From positions 1,364,001-1,428,000 of the forward strand of contig JACONQ010000002.1 of the NCBI GenBank assembly GCA_014281115.1: 64,000 nucleotides of DNA, read 5' to 3'. The position numbers and the translations under genes were made by a program. Below, piece after piece: positions 34,326 through 46,925 of this stretch. The stretch's first letter is position 1, and each line of letters begins with the position of its first letter. Below the pieces are notes generated by a model. The model saw only the letters and a program-made list of their open reading frames with translations, did not search any database and was not told the DNA's origin. The DNA comes from Laburnicola sp. R22_1. Taxonomy: Eukaryota > Ascomycota > Dothideomycetes > Pleosporales > Didymosphaeriaceae.

Positions 34326-37300
34326 TAATTATTATAATTTAACTTAGTAGGCTTTAATAATTTAGAGTACTATGCGACTAGACGCTAGGTACTATTAGAT
34401 TATAGTTAACTAAAAGAGCCTATATTAACGCTATTACTAAGATTGGTTTCTATATAGATAATTTAAAATAGGAAGTATTAAAAGCCTAGAATATTACTAG
34501 CTATAAGTTGCTTTGCAGCTTTAAAAATAGCGCGTGTTTAGTTTTTAAAAGTGTAAAAGGCACTATTTTTAAGAAGCTTAATTAAAGGACAAACAACCTA
34601 CCTATAGTAAAGAAGAAAAAAGTAGTAGTAGTTATAAAAGCCTAAAAAGCTCTATAATACCTTAAGTATTATAGGCTCTTTCTATTTCTAAACTATAGTA
34701 GTCTTTATAGGGTCCTTATAGATTTCTTTAGTGCTAATAATATATCTTAAGAACCTAGTTTCTATTATAGCAAATTTACATTTCTTAAAATTAGCTTAGA
34801 AATTAGTATTCCTTAAGCAGAGTAGAATCTTATAAACATATTCTTTATATTTTAAAGAATCCTTAAAAAGATAAACATATTATTAATATATATAGTATAA
34901 AAACTATCTAGATAATTGCCTAGGATGCTATTAATAAACTATTAAAAGGTAGTAGGACTATTATAGAGACTAAAGAGTAAGATCTCATACTTATAATTTC
35001 TATACTAGGTTTAAAAAGTAGTTAGCGCTTTAGTCTTTAGGGTAAGCTAGATTTAGTAGAATACTTAGCAAATATTAAGCTTAGTAAAGAGTCTTACTCT
35101 AGAGAGGTGTATAAATATCTCCTTAATAAGTAGAATTGCTATAATATCCTTTTTAATAATAATATTAAGCTAGTAGCAATAAACGTAAAAGCGCTAACCT
35201 TTACTTAATTGTTTAGTAAATAATACTAGCAAAGTAAAGCTAGCGTTACTAGGGACAATAGTTTTTTTTTGCGACTAAGGGATTTCTACTATAGGCTTTA
35301 AGAAGTTTAAGGTGCTTTAAAAATATATTATATAAAGGTAAGATAGTACGTGTAAATAGGTCTTTAATAAGGTTAGTATATTAATTAATGCCGTTTTAAT
35401 AAGGCAGAAGGGTGTTAGAATCTAATTGTAAAAGATAGGCGGGCTCTACTCTAGTATATCCTTACTAAGGCTATATATCTTACTCTTATAAAGTTCTTAA
35501 TAAGTTTAGCTAGCTTATAAGGGCTAGTATAACTAATAATTATATTAGACTTATAGCTACTATTTAAAGCAAAGGCTATAGCGCTTACTATATTAATATT
35601 AAAGCTAGTAGTGTATAATTATTCCTATATTAGATTCTAAATAAGTTCTAGAAGGTTAGCTAGATCCTATAGGTCTAGTAGGTCTACTAAATACAATTTA
35701 TTATTTATCTTCTATAAGTTCTCCTTTTATATTAGTAATTTAGTAGGGTAGAATAGAGTTAACCTAGATTATTCTAGCTAGAGTAGTTTTAATTAAATAG
35801 TTAATTTCTATAAGAGCTATCTAATCTACAGATTAGCTTCTTTAGTAGGATTATAGTCTCTAGGTCTAGGGCTAGAGGTATTACTTAGATTCTACTGTAC
35901 AATTCCTAGGGGCTAGTTTTACTAGTGACTTCTTTAGGTAGTAGAAATAGGGTAACTAATAGGCACTTTATTGTCTAATAGTTCTTTATCTAAAAAAAGT
36001 AGCTTTTTAGCCTCTATACCACTATCTTTATTAAAGGTGTCTGTATAGCTTAGTTTTTAGTAAGCCTTTAAGTACATTCTAATAACTAAGATAGTAAAGC
36101 TAGAAAGCTAGATAGAGATTTTCTTAAAGACACTCTAGTTAGCTTTTAATAAGCAAGTCTTTTAGTAGGTATAGTCCTACTTTTTAAGTAGGCTATTTTA
36201 TTAGGTGGCGTTATCCTAATAGGAAGAGTTAGGTAAAGAGAAAGTCTATAGTAGAATAAAGTTGCTAGTAAAGGTTAGATTCTTATTATCTTTTTAATAA
36301 AGGTAGCGGTCCTAAGCGTTAACTAAGTAGTTAGCTTACTTAAAAAACTTCCTACTAATAATAAAATTATAGTCCCCTATTTTATAGAAAGTAAACTATA
36401 TAATAATACTATATTTATTAATATTAAGCTAGGCTATAAAGTAAATATTTATTTTCGCACTTCTCTTCCCTACAAAGTTTTTAAGGGAGATTAGTATCTT
36501 TAGGTAAAGAAGTTTAGCTTTAAGTTATTTTTATACTATCTCTATATATTTTAAAGTAATAAGGTTTTAAGCGCTAACACTAGTGTCTATTAAGACTTAT
36601 AACCTAAAAGCTAATCTTTAGAATATAATTTGCACTAGTATAGCTAGCTAGGGGCCTCTAAATAGTTTAAGAACCTTTACTATCTTGCCGCCTATAGGCA
36701 GCGATTTTAGTTTAGTATTTGCGTTTTTTAATTAAAATTATAGTTTATTTAGATTAATTAGTTTAGTAGCCTTTATATAAGCTAGTAGATTAGAGTAGTC
36801 TAGTAGCTTATAATTAAAGTCTTATTATCTAATAAATTACTTACCTCTAAATTAGAGTAGTAGGTAATACTAAGTTTATTTAAATTAAGATTATTTACTA
36901 CCTATATATTTGCTTATATAGCTATCTTCTAGAAATAGTTATAGTAGCTTAAGTGTTTATTCTTTATCTTACTATACTAAGAATAAGTATTATACTTAAT
37001 ATACTATATTCTATTATAATTATAAAGGAGTAAGAAAAGAATAGTAAGTCTAAAGCAAGGTGCTTATTTTTTAGTTACTATATGTAAGGGCTTTAATCTA
37101 GAGGATAATACTTTATAAGGGGTCTGTGTACGCGCCTAAAATAAGTTTATTATATTATTATTTTAGAGAGTGCAGCTAGCTGCGGCTATCTAGCGTTTAA
37201 TTTCTAACTAGTTATTATTAGAATCTTTTATCTCTCTCTAGAGTATTACCTTAAGACTCCTAGTTAACTTAAGTTATAATTCGTTCTTTTAGGTCTTTAT

Positions 37301-37861
37301 ATCTAGTTTACCCTTCCTAGCTAGACTTTTAAAAGCCTATAGGAATATCTAGGGGTCTATTCTATTAAAAAAAGCCTATAAAACTTTTTATATGCCTATT
37401 AAAAAGTAAAATATTATAATAAGTCTTCTCTAGAAATTCAAAAAAGTAAATTAGGTCTATAATCTTTTTAAGGACCTAATTTGTTTAACACTAATTTTGC
37501 GCAGCCTCTTAAGGCACGCCTCTAAGGTAGCTAAGTATAGCTTTTATAAAAATATCTTAATTTTTTGTATAATTATTATCTTAGTAGTAGTCTATATTAA
37601 TTTAGATCTTATTATGCATATATTCTAGCTAATCTTTAATACTAGTGCTAGATTAACCTTTTCTATAATACTTATTAATATTAGGTAGCTTTATAGAGCG
37701 TTCTAGCTTAGATATACTAGAAGGGATAATAAAAGCGTGTCTACCTTAGGGTATATCTATTTAATAACTATTAGCAAGCTTAGTTTATATATATCTAAAG
37801 ACTAGGAAGTAGTAAAGAGTTTTATCTAGTTGCAAAGTAGGTACTATAAGCTAGAGTTAGT

Positions 37862-39150
37862 TGCATTATTTATTTAGTGTTAATTACTCTTTTTAACTCC
37901 ATTTTTTTAATTTAAGCCTGCGTAGGTTAGGATAGAAAGGCCACTCTAGTACAGCACCTAAAAATATAGTCTACTCCTAGTCGCCGCTAATATAATAATA
38001 GTTTATAAGAATAGTTTATAAACTACGCACTTGCCTAATATCTATAAGCACTCTAACACCTATTAAAATTACTTAAAGCATGCATAGAAAACTAGTAGAC
38101 TCTTACTCTATTATTACTATTAGCGGCAATTGCGCTATATTCGCGCGCTGCTATATAGCATACTTATATAACGCACTTACTATCTATTACTATAACTATA
38201 AGAATATAATATATCTACGCAACGCTCTCCTTCCCTAGCAACTTATTAACAAATATCTTCTTTTTTTCTCTTAATTCTATCTTCTATTGCTACCTTTCTA
38301 ACTAGTAGTAATATAAAGAACTGTAGTAGGAACTCTATATACTCCTTGCGCCTTAAGTTACTAATCTATTACTAGCCTAACTAGTATAATAGGACTGCCT
38401 TATATAGGCTAAGGTATACCTTCTTCTACTTTAACCTATTAATAATCTTCTAAATAGAGTAGTACTCTAGTATAGATTTAGCAACTTTAAGCAGACAGAT
38501 TATTAGAGCGTACTTTTAGGCAGTATTAGTATTAGTATTAGTATTAGTATTAGTATTAGTATTAGTATTAGTATTAGTATTAGTATTAGTATTAGTATTA
38601 GTATTAGTATTAGTATTAGTATTAGTATTAGTATTAGTATTAGTATTAGTATTAGTATTAGTATTAGCACTAGGGTCTAAGAAGATAGTAAAAACTAGAG
38701 CGATAGAGATAGTAGTAGAAGTCTCTTTAAAGTTAACTTTAATATAGAGATAGAGTGTTAGTATACCTATAGTATATAAGCTTCTATCTAGTATGTATTT
38801 TATAACTAGTATAAACCTACCATTATAATAATTATTACTTCTAGTAATCTTTAGAGATAATAGTAGAGGAAGATAATAGTTATAGTGTTGTACTAGTTAC
38901 AGCGCCAGCGCTGTCTTATACCTCTTCTCCCTACTCTAAACTATAGTATAGTAATATAGCCTTACCTATAGTTTTGTATATAGATTTTTTTTAGTTAAAG
39001 TAAGCGCGCTAAGCACGCTTCGTAAGCTTATACTGCGCTATCCCTTTTTATTAACACTTTAAAATACTGTTCTATGTGTATAATAGTAGGAGGGATAACT
39101 GCTATTATTATTATCTTTTTATTAGAAATCCCTTAGTCGCAAAAAAAAAA
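37862..39150 (+). repeat. Repeat D, long copy with poly(A) end and (TTAGTA)n expansion
   Basis: Parallels 29,108-30,764 without the C insertion. Ends CCCTTAGTCGCAAAAAAAAAA. Frames closed. Confidence 0.75.
38523..38666. repeat. (TTAGTA)n microsatellite, about 24 units
   Basis: Perfect hexanucleotide run inside the D copy. The paralogous position near 30,255 has only two or three units. Confidence 0.97.
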
Positions 39151-39156
39151 ACTATA

Positions 39157-39550
39157 ATAGATAAAGAGCTAGATTTACAAAATAGTAGTAGTAGTTATTT
39201 ATTAAAAATAAAGATTTAGTAGAGTAGGCGTTACTAATATTATAAAAGACTTATATACTATACATATAGCAAACTATAGTTATAACTCCATGTACTACTA
39301 TAGCTCTCTAATAGTTTACGAGTTAAGAGATAATATATAACCTAGTTATACTAGATAGTAGACTATTTATTAACTACTATTAATTATACTACTATACAAA
39401 ATATTAATAATAAAATTATTATTATTTTGTATAAATTTTGTTACTACCACTATATATTAGGTACTAGATTATAGTGCCTTCTATTTTACTTCTCTCTATA
39501 TATAGTACGGACTTAACCTTGGTTAGAATTTCTACACAATAAAGATCTTT
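39157..39550 (+). repeat. Repeat C, 5'-truncated copy
   Basis: 3' part of C ending CACAATAAAGATCTTTAATA. It sits directly after the poly(A) end of the long D copy. Target-site duplication uncertain (AAACTAT shared). Confidence 0.65.
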
Positions 39551-40525
39551 AATAAACTATTATTAGTAGAGTGTATACAAATATCCTCTACTATATTATT
39601 TATTACAAAATTATTATTATATTAAGAGGTCTTAGAAAATACTCTAGGGGCTAGAGTGGTCTTCTAAATAGACTAGTAGCGACTAGCTATAGTATAGGTA
39701 GTAGTGAGGTTAAGCAAAGTAGAGTTATAGAAAGAGTGTAGTAAATTGACCTTAGGTAGCAAATTTTATATAGCGTGCGAGCTAGCGTATAATCTAAGCT
39801 AAAAAAAGATTAAGTAAAAGCTAAAGTATAAGATAAAGTATATAAAACTTTAACCTCTATATTACTTCTATAGTCTAACTCTAATTCCCCTAGCTCTATA
39901 CCTTGTACCCTTATTATAATAGCGCTAAAAGATAGTTATTAGTTAAGTTAGCTCTATAGGGTATAGCATAGTAGTTACTATTTATTAATTATTATTAATT
40001 ATTTATTTTTAGAATATTTAGACTTTTAGGGTAGCCTTTCTTAGTAAAGCTTAGCGTAGTATAATAACTATTTAGTATAACTAGTAACTAATAAAGTTTC
40101 TATCTTTACACGTTAAGTAGAGAAGGGACTTAAAAGTAGCTAATTTTAATAGACCTTAGGGTAGTAAAACATAAACTTCCTAGCGCTAGAAATCCTTCTT
40201 AGTAACTAATAAAGTTCCTACTCTTATATAATAAGTGGAGAAAGAACTTAGAAGTAGTTTCTTTTAATAAACCTTAGGGTAGTAAAATATAAACTCTCTA
40301 GCGCTAGGAATAGGTGCTATTTATTAGAGATATTAAGAAAAGTAGTAAAGGATAAATTAGTACTAGGTTAGAAACTATATTTTAGTGTTTAGAATTTTAC
40401 TAATAGAGCGTATTTTTAGCTCTAATACTATATAAAAACACAATTAGCTAAAAGTTTTCTAGTTAGTTTATCGTGCACTAGTGTAATTATATTATATAAG
40501 GTTTCTTAGTACTATAGAAAAGATG

Positions 40526-40690
40526 CGCGCCAAGACCGCCAAGCTCGCTTAGCAGTTCGAACGCGTTTTTTTAATTATCTTTTTAACGCTCTTTTTAATT
40601 ACTAAACAGAGGGCTCTGCTTTTTTTGTTATCTTATTTGAGATGAAAGCCTTTGTTATGCTACCCCTAGATAGTTAATTTAACGCCACAT
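40526..40690 (+). repeat. Repeat B, long copy with GCGCG head
   Basis: Head GCGCGCCAAGACCGCCAAG, then GCTTAGCAGTTCGAACGCG, a T-run and the full B body ending TTTAACGCCACATA. It splits a repeat block that is continuous near 31,480-31,520. Confidence 0.8.
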
Positions 40691-43589
40691 AGAAAAGCGT
40701 TTTAAAAAAAGTATTAATATAACTATATAGTTTTTAATTAGGGTAGAGTAGCTTCTAAAGCTATAGAGGCTGCTAGTAGTAGTAAAGATATTTAGAAGTA
40801 AAAGTAGAGGTGCTAAAAGTTATAGGTGCCTTACGTATATATAATAGCTAAAGAGTTACTAAATTAGTAGTAAGCTAGCTAAGAAGGAAATAGCTAAAAG
40901 TAAGGGCACTAAAGACGATAGATACCTATGCGCAGTTAGCTAGCTAGAAAGCTGCTTAACTAGTAGTAAACTAGGCTACTTATTTTAGTAGCTTAGAGTG
41001 CTCCTAAGAGTAGAATAAATTAGGGAACTAGTAAATTAGAGTAAGGGCTAATAGTTAGTAGGCAGCTTCTAATTGTTAGCATTCTAGAAAATTTTATTAG
41101 GCAGTTTACTATTAGATATATTGCCTAAATATTCTTTTTATATAAAGTTAAACTTAGGGTTAATTAAGTTAGTAAATTTAGAATTGTTATTAGAAAGGTT
41201 ATTATAATAGGTAAGCTTTTTATCTTCTAATCTACTACTATAATAGGCGACGTTATTATCTTCTAGGCTATTAATATAATAAGTAATACTAAGTTTATAA
41301 AGATTATTCTTATTAAGTGCCTCTTTTTTAGTATAATTGCTATAGTCTTTACTAGGTTAAGCGTCTTCTAGCTTATTTAGCTATTTTAGCAATAGCTAGG
41401 AAAGAGTAGTAGAAAGTAGTTAGCTAAAGTAATTAGGCTTAGGCTTTACTTTAAAGTCTCTATTATTAGAAAAAGTAGTTAGGGTTACCTAATATGCGCT
41501 AATTTTAGGACTCGTAGAAGATAATAGTATGTTGTGTTTTTTCCTTTAGCTATTTTCACTATAAGGGACGTTAGCCGGCTATAGTAAGCGTGTACGCTTA
41601 GTTATTAGTTACGTAATAAGTTACGTAATATTAATTATATTAGTTAGGTATATTATACCTATGCATATATTAGTAACTACTTTATACTTATGTACTATAA
41701 GTATATAAAATGCGTTACTATAGGCAGAACTATTAACTATTAACTAGCTCCCCGCAAGCCTATATAATAGGTTAAAATACTTCTTAGTAATGCTACTTGC
41801 TTACTTTATTCTCTACCTCCTCCTACTACTACTATATTAAACGTAATACTATAGCTAAACTAAGTAATATAACTTGTCCTTATATCTAGAGTACTTATTA
41901 AAGTGTATATACAAGTTAATAAAGCTATAATCCTATTATATACTAAACGGCTAAAAGATATATTTAAAAAAATAGGTATATAGCATCTAAGAGGCCTACT
42001 AGACCTATGCTAGGTGTAAATAGATCTCTAAATTATCTAGCTTAAGAAGGTTAGCTTATAGCTACTATATAAGTAATTATATAATAGTCTAGCGTATATA
42101 GTATATATAGTAGAGCTGTAAGACCTTTGCCTACTAAAGAAGCATCTTTAGAATAACTGTAACTATAATTTTGTCACCTATACATAGTTAACTACTATTA
42201 AAGAGAATAATAATAAGAACTACACATACTAGTACCTCTACCTACTTATAATTTATAACACTATGCAGATATGTCTCTACTAGTAGGCTAATAATAATAA
42301 GACTATAATAAAAATAATATAAAATAGGTCCTTTAAAAGAATAAGCAACTAAAAAGAATAAAAGGACGTGCGTATAATAACCGCAACGCAGAGTAACCTA
42401 AAGGCTCTTGCTGTTGTCTACAAAGAGATATAAATAATAAACTATTGTATTACTATACAATATCTATATTAAAATTTCTATTAGAGAAGATAATAGTATA
42501 AAGTTATTAGATTTAGAGGCTAACTACTAGTAAGTTTAAGGCAGAAGTAGAGTTATAATAAAGACGTTTAACTATAATCTATTAATAAGTTAAACTAGCA
42601 GATAGCTAGGCAATATTAATAGTTTAATAATTAGTTGCCTAGCTAAAAACTTAATAAGTAATAGATAAGGGCTAGGGTAGTTATAATAAAGAGAGTAGGT
42701 TCCTATAACTAGTGCTACCCTAGTTTAAATATAAGTTTAACTAAAGTTTAAAGTAGTAAAAAATTAGGGTAGAGTGTATAAGGCTATTTAGTAAGGTAGA
42801 GTAGTAGAAAATTAGGATAGACTAAATAAAACTACTTAGTAAGGTTAGCGCTAGGGCAACTTAGTAGCTAGGTTTTCTAAGTATTAGAGTAGTTTATTAG
42901 GAGCGTCTATTATATAAGTAGTAAGAAATAATAAAGAAAAATACTTAAAAGATTAATAGTTAGGCTTAGTTAAATACCTAGATTTAGTAGGTCTAGGTAT
43001 CTTATAAGTGCGAGCTAGTGCGCTTAGTAAGTAAGATAGAACGCTTTATAGAGAGGGTAATAGTATTACTTATATAAATCTTTTATAAATAGCGCTATAG
43101 CGCCTCTAGAGCCTAATAATAATTCTCTTTACTTAGTGCCTTTAGCCCTTATAGTGTAATGCTAGTTAGGTATTATAGGCAAAATAGTCTTTAGAGGTAA
43201 CATAGTTGTTATTTATTATTATTTAATATTATTTAGGAATATTTAAGGTAGCCTCTTAATAGACTAGAAAAATCTTTTTAATAAATTTAAGTATAATGTA
43301 TTAAACTAGAGTATAAAGTCTTATAAGAGTAACTAATATAACTTCCTACTACTTACACTATAACTGGTAGCTAGTAGACTTAGAATTCTAGTCTCTCTAA
43401 ATAGGCCTTAGTAGTATCTTAATTCTACTAGTATAAAGTAGTACTACTACTTTTGCAACTTAGAGTAATCTTTTTTAATAGACTATAGTAGCGCAACCTA
43501 TTAAACTAGTCTCTTATAGTGGTAACTAACTAGGAGTAGTCTCTTTTAATAGATCTTAGTATAGTATAATAGCTACCTAGCACTAAAGT

Positions 43590-44093
43590 AACTAATAAAC
43601 TAATATACCCTTACTAACTTGTAGTAGAGTAGATAGAAAAGTGTAGAAGTAGCTTCTTTTAATAGACTTTAGTATAGTATAATAATTATCTAGTAAACTA
43701 GTAACTAATAAACTAATACACTCTTACCTACTTATAATAAGTAGAGGAGTTATAATAGCAGTCTTATAAGCCTTAGTATAGTAAAATAACTATCTAGTAT
43801 AACTAGTAACTAATAAACTAATACACTCTTACCTACTTATAATAAGTAGAGGAGTTATAATAGCAGTCTTATAAGCCTTAGTATAGTATAATAACTATCT
43901 AGTATAACTAGTAACTAATAAACTAATACACTCTTACTTACTTATAGTAGGCAGAGAAGTTATAATAGTAGCCTTATAGACCTTAGCATAGTGTAATAAC
44001 TATCTAGTATAACTAGTAACTAATAAACTAATATACCTTTACATACTTATAGTAGGCAGAGAAGTTATACTAGTAGTTTTATAAACTTTAGTA
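43590..44093. repeat. 105-bp tandem repeat array, about five copies
   Basis: The landmark ACTAATA(C/T)AC/ACC recurs at 43712, 43817, 43922 and 44027 (period exactly 105), with a looser copy at 43599. Array sequence continues after the B insertion at 44,233. Confidence 0.85.
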
Positions 44094-44099
44094 TAGTAT

Positions 44100-44232
44100 G
44101 TGTGGCGTTAAATTAACTACCTAGGAGTAGCACAACAAAGGCTTTCATCTTAAATAACATAAAAAAAAAAAGTAGAGCCCCCTGCTTAGTAATTAAAAAG
44201 AGCGTAAAAATAGTAATTACAAAAAAAAGGTG
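44100..44232 (-). repeat. Repeat B, 133-bp copy inside the 105-bp array
   Basis: TAGTAT flanks it (44094-44099 and 44233-44238). The uninterrupted array sequence gives the empty site. Constant end GTGGCGT at the left. Confidence 0.8.
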
Positions 44233-45255
44233 TAGTATAATAACTACCTAGTATAACTAGTAACTAATAAAGTAAAACTTCTACTTATTTAATCGCCTAT
44301 AGGTAGTATTTTAAGAGAGAAATAGATATTATATTACTATCTATAGCTAAATAAAAAGGTTAGTTTTAGAGTAATATAAGGGTAGTACACAGCCTTATAG
44401 GGCTAACCTATTAGGAATAGCTAGAATAGTTAAAAGAGCTAGTTAAATTAATACTATTCTAAGATAGTAGATAAGAAAGTAATGTAGAGGACCCTTTCTT
44501 ATATAGAAGGCAGTGTAGGGCATAGGCCTACGCTAACTACTACGCTAATACTAACTAGAAAAGACGCCTTTAGGAAGGTAAAAGGTGCAAATAAGAGGAA
44601 ATAGGGTGTATAAAAAAGGTAATAGGGCGTGCTTAGTAGGAAGGCTAGTAAGTTCTATTATATCTAGAAACTATAAATAAGAAACGTCTTATAATTAATA
44701 TTATATTACTCGGTAAATTATATAAGCACTATAAGATTTTTAAAATTAAATAGATTAATAAAATAATAACACTACTAATACCTATATAAAAAAGGCCCTA
44801 AACTAGGCTCTAGAGTTCTTAATTTTTAGTAATACCTTAATAATTACTATTAAAGTATTAGTAAATCACCTTAAGCCTATCTACGCAAGCGCTTTCTAGC
44901 CTTTGCATAGCACTATTTCTTTATTATTTACTTATTCTTTTATATAATATATTAATTTAATTCTTTCCATATGCATATATTACTTAAAAATACGCTTTTT
45001 CCCTATCTAATTATTTATATAGAAAGAGAACATATATAGCACATCTTTATTTAGAGAGGAGTTTATATTTTAGTACTTATAGATAATATCTAGAAATATC
45101 TACCCTACTCTCTAGTCCTATTCTATATAATAATTGCATCTAGCACTATAGTTTTACTATACGCAAGAACTATATAATTCTATTTAGAAGTTTACTACTA
45201 TATAGTACTTAGTAAAGAGTCTAAGAATAAAGGTACTACTATAGTAATAAGTGTA

Positions 45256-46579
45256 CAGTGCCAAGCCAAAAGTCTGTTCCCCCAACACGCTAACGCGTGT
45301 ACACCAACACCAACACCCTATTTTCAACACTACATTACTCCACCAATATGAGCTCTTTTGGTGTAGAAATTTCAGGAAATCGTCGCCGCAATACCGAATT
45401 ATCTGTCCAGCAACGGGATTTAATTATCGCGAAGTGTGAGGCGGGCGCGTTATTGCGGGAGTTGGCTAAGGAGTTTAACTATACGCGTTGCTGCATCAAC
45501 AAAACACTTTAGAGATATAGAGAATAACACCACAATCAATTGCGGCCTTAATTAGGGTGTCCCTAGGCGCTTAATACACATAACAAGCGTGTACTCTATT
45601 AAGAGGCACGAAAAAACCCAAGGATTGAATACCTAGCCCTCCTCTGCGAGGCCTCCCTACGCCTTATCTCTTAAACAACTGCATATCGCGCATTAAAGGC
45701 AGAGAGCCTAACCAACTTCCAGGCAGCGCGGAAGCCTAAGATTACTTGCGCGGTGGCCTAGGAGAGGCGTTAATTCGAACAGGAATATCGCAATTGGGAT
45801 TGGCGCAGACAGCCCTTCTAGTTCTTAGATAAGTGCTCTATTCAAAGACGCTCTGGCGGCACATCTACATAGGTTTTTCGCCTCCCACACGAGAAATGGA
45901 GATATAAGATAATTGAGGAGACAGTTATATCAAGATCTCGCGCGGCAATAGTGTGGGCGAGTATCTGGCTTAATTGGAGAGGGCGGGTTCGGCGGAGTCC
46001 CTTAGTAATCATGCCCAGGGACCCAGCAGCTTGTCGCAAAGGATACAGCGCATAAAGTTATATTGAAGCTCTACGCGAAGGACTCCTCTATAATTATTAC
46101 GTAGGAGATATCTATATGCATAACAACGCGCCCATCCACAGGGCGCGATAGTCGCTTAATTTTTTAGCGGAACACGGCATACAACCAATTAAGTGGCCGC
46201 GTTATTCCCCCAACATTAACCCCATCAAACATCTCTAGTAGTCCCTTAAGAGAGAGCTCTATAAGCGTTACCCTAATATAGGCGACCTTAGCGACGGCGA
46301 TAAGGACTTTGAGACCTTCTGCGCGGCGTTGAAAGATTGCTGGCGTAGGATCCCTGATTTGCTGATTCGCAAGCTTATACTTAGTATGCCGCGCCGCCTA
46401 CTTGCTCTCTAGCGTGCGCGCAGGTATTAAACAAAATATTAATTAAATAATTATCTCTATATTAATTATCAACTCTCCGGGAGCGATATTGGGGGTGCCG
46501 GAGCGCTCTGCGCGACGGGGTGGTGATGATGGCGGACCTCGCTTACCCCTGTGGGGAACAGACTTTTGGCTTAGTACTG
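45256..46579 (+). mobile_element. Tc1-like transposon, 1,324 bp
   Basis: TIRs of about 27 bp: CAGTGCCAAGCCAAAAGTC at the left and GACTTTTGGCTTAGTACTG at the right. TA flanks at 45254-45255 and 46580-46581. The left TA is the last two bases of the 13-bp target-site duplication of the adjacent C copy, so Tc1 jumped into that junction. Confidence 0.93.
45348..46430 (+). pseudogene. Tc1-like transposase, unshifted frame with many RIP-type stops
   Basis: Starts MSSFGVEISGNRRRNTELS and stays in one frame to TAA at 46428-46430 (360 codons, near the usual length). There are about fifteen stops, mostly TAG from CAG/TGG-type codons. It opens with a helix-turn-helix (LLRELAKEFNYTRCCINKTL). The first catalytic D is kept in LDKCSIQ (codon 45828). 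The second is N (codon 46122, in MHNNAPIHR), and the E is K (codon 46227, NPIKHL), with the DD34E spacing exact. Both changes are G-to-A. The C-terminal block SMPRRLLAL is typical of Tc1. Confidence 0.92.
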
Positions 46580-46925
46580 TATTAAACATCTTTGTCGTGT
46601 GGAGATTCTAACCAAGGTTGAGTCCGCACTATACATAGAGAGAAGTAAAATAGAAGGTACTAAAACCTAGTACCTAGTATATAGTGGTAGTAATAAAATA
46701 TATATAAATAATAATAATTTTATTATTAAATTTCTTTATAGTAGCATTATTAATAGTAGTTAATAGATAGTCTACTATCTAGTATAACTAAGTTATATAT
46801 TATCTCTTAACTATTAGACTATTAAAGAGCTATAGTAGACTGCGAAGTTATAACTGCAAAAGTAGTGTAGGCAATAGGACGCTTAACTATAGTTTAGTTA
46901 TTGCGTTTATAATCTAGTAACTATA

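Larger units (their letters stand above)
31830..35200 (-). pseudogene. Ty3/Gypsy chromovirus pol remains (reverse transcriptase, integrase tail, chromodomain)
   Basis: Minus-strand, heavily decayed. About 35,160-34,650 reads as Gypsy reverse transcriptase: LFTKLNI followed by F/L-rich RLTLKT, YKYEILLFSLYNSPTTF, FINSILGNYLDSF, then YINNMFIFL, where the family has D in KLD and YxDD. All three catalytic D are therefore N, as expected from RIP. About 32,580-32,050 reads as the integrase C-terminal part (RDxIFVILKKS-like). About 32,005-31,830 reads as a chromodomain (SKxLVSYILNSKVDYRILKY..YNPN.TYY..NNFVNSPLL). The integrase core is too decayed to place. Repeat B (33,090) and a TIR element (33,407) interrupt it. 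Confidence 0.8.
35200..45250. other. RIP-like AT-rich segment 5
   Basis: Probably the upstream part of the Gypsy element (to about 37.5 kb), the second long D copy, a C copy (about 39,157-39,550) and another decayed Gypsy-like region. It also includes a possible LTR-like promoter area near 41,560-41,870 (repeated GTTACGTAAT, TATAAAAT) and a 105-bp tandem array. No open frames and no host gene. Confidence 0.7.
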
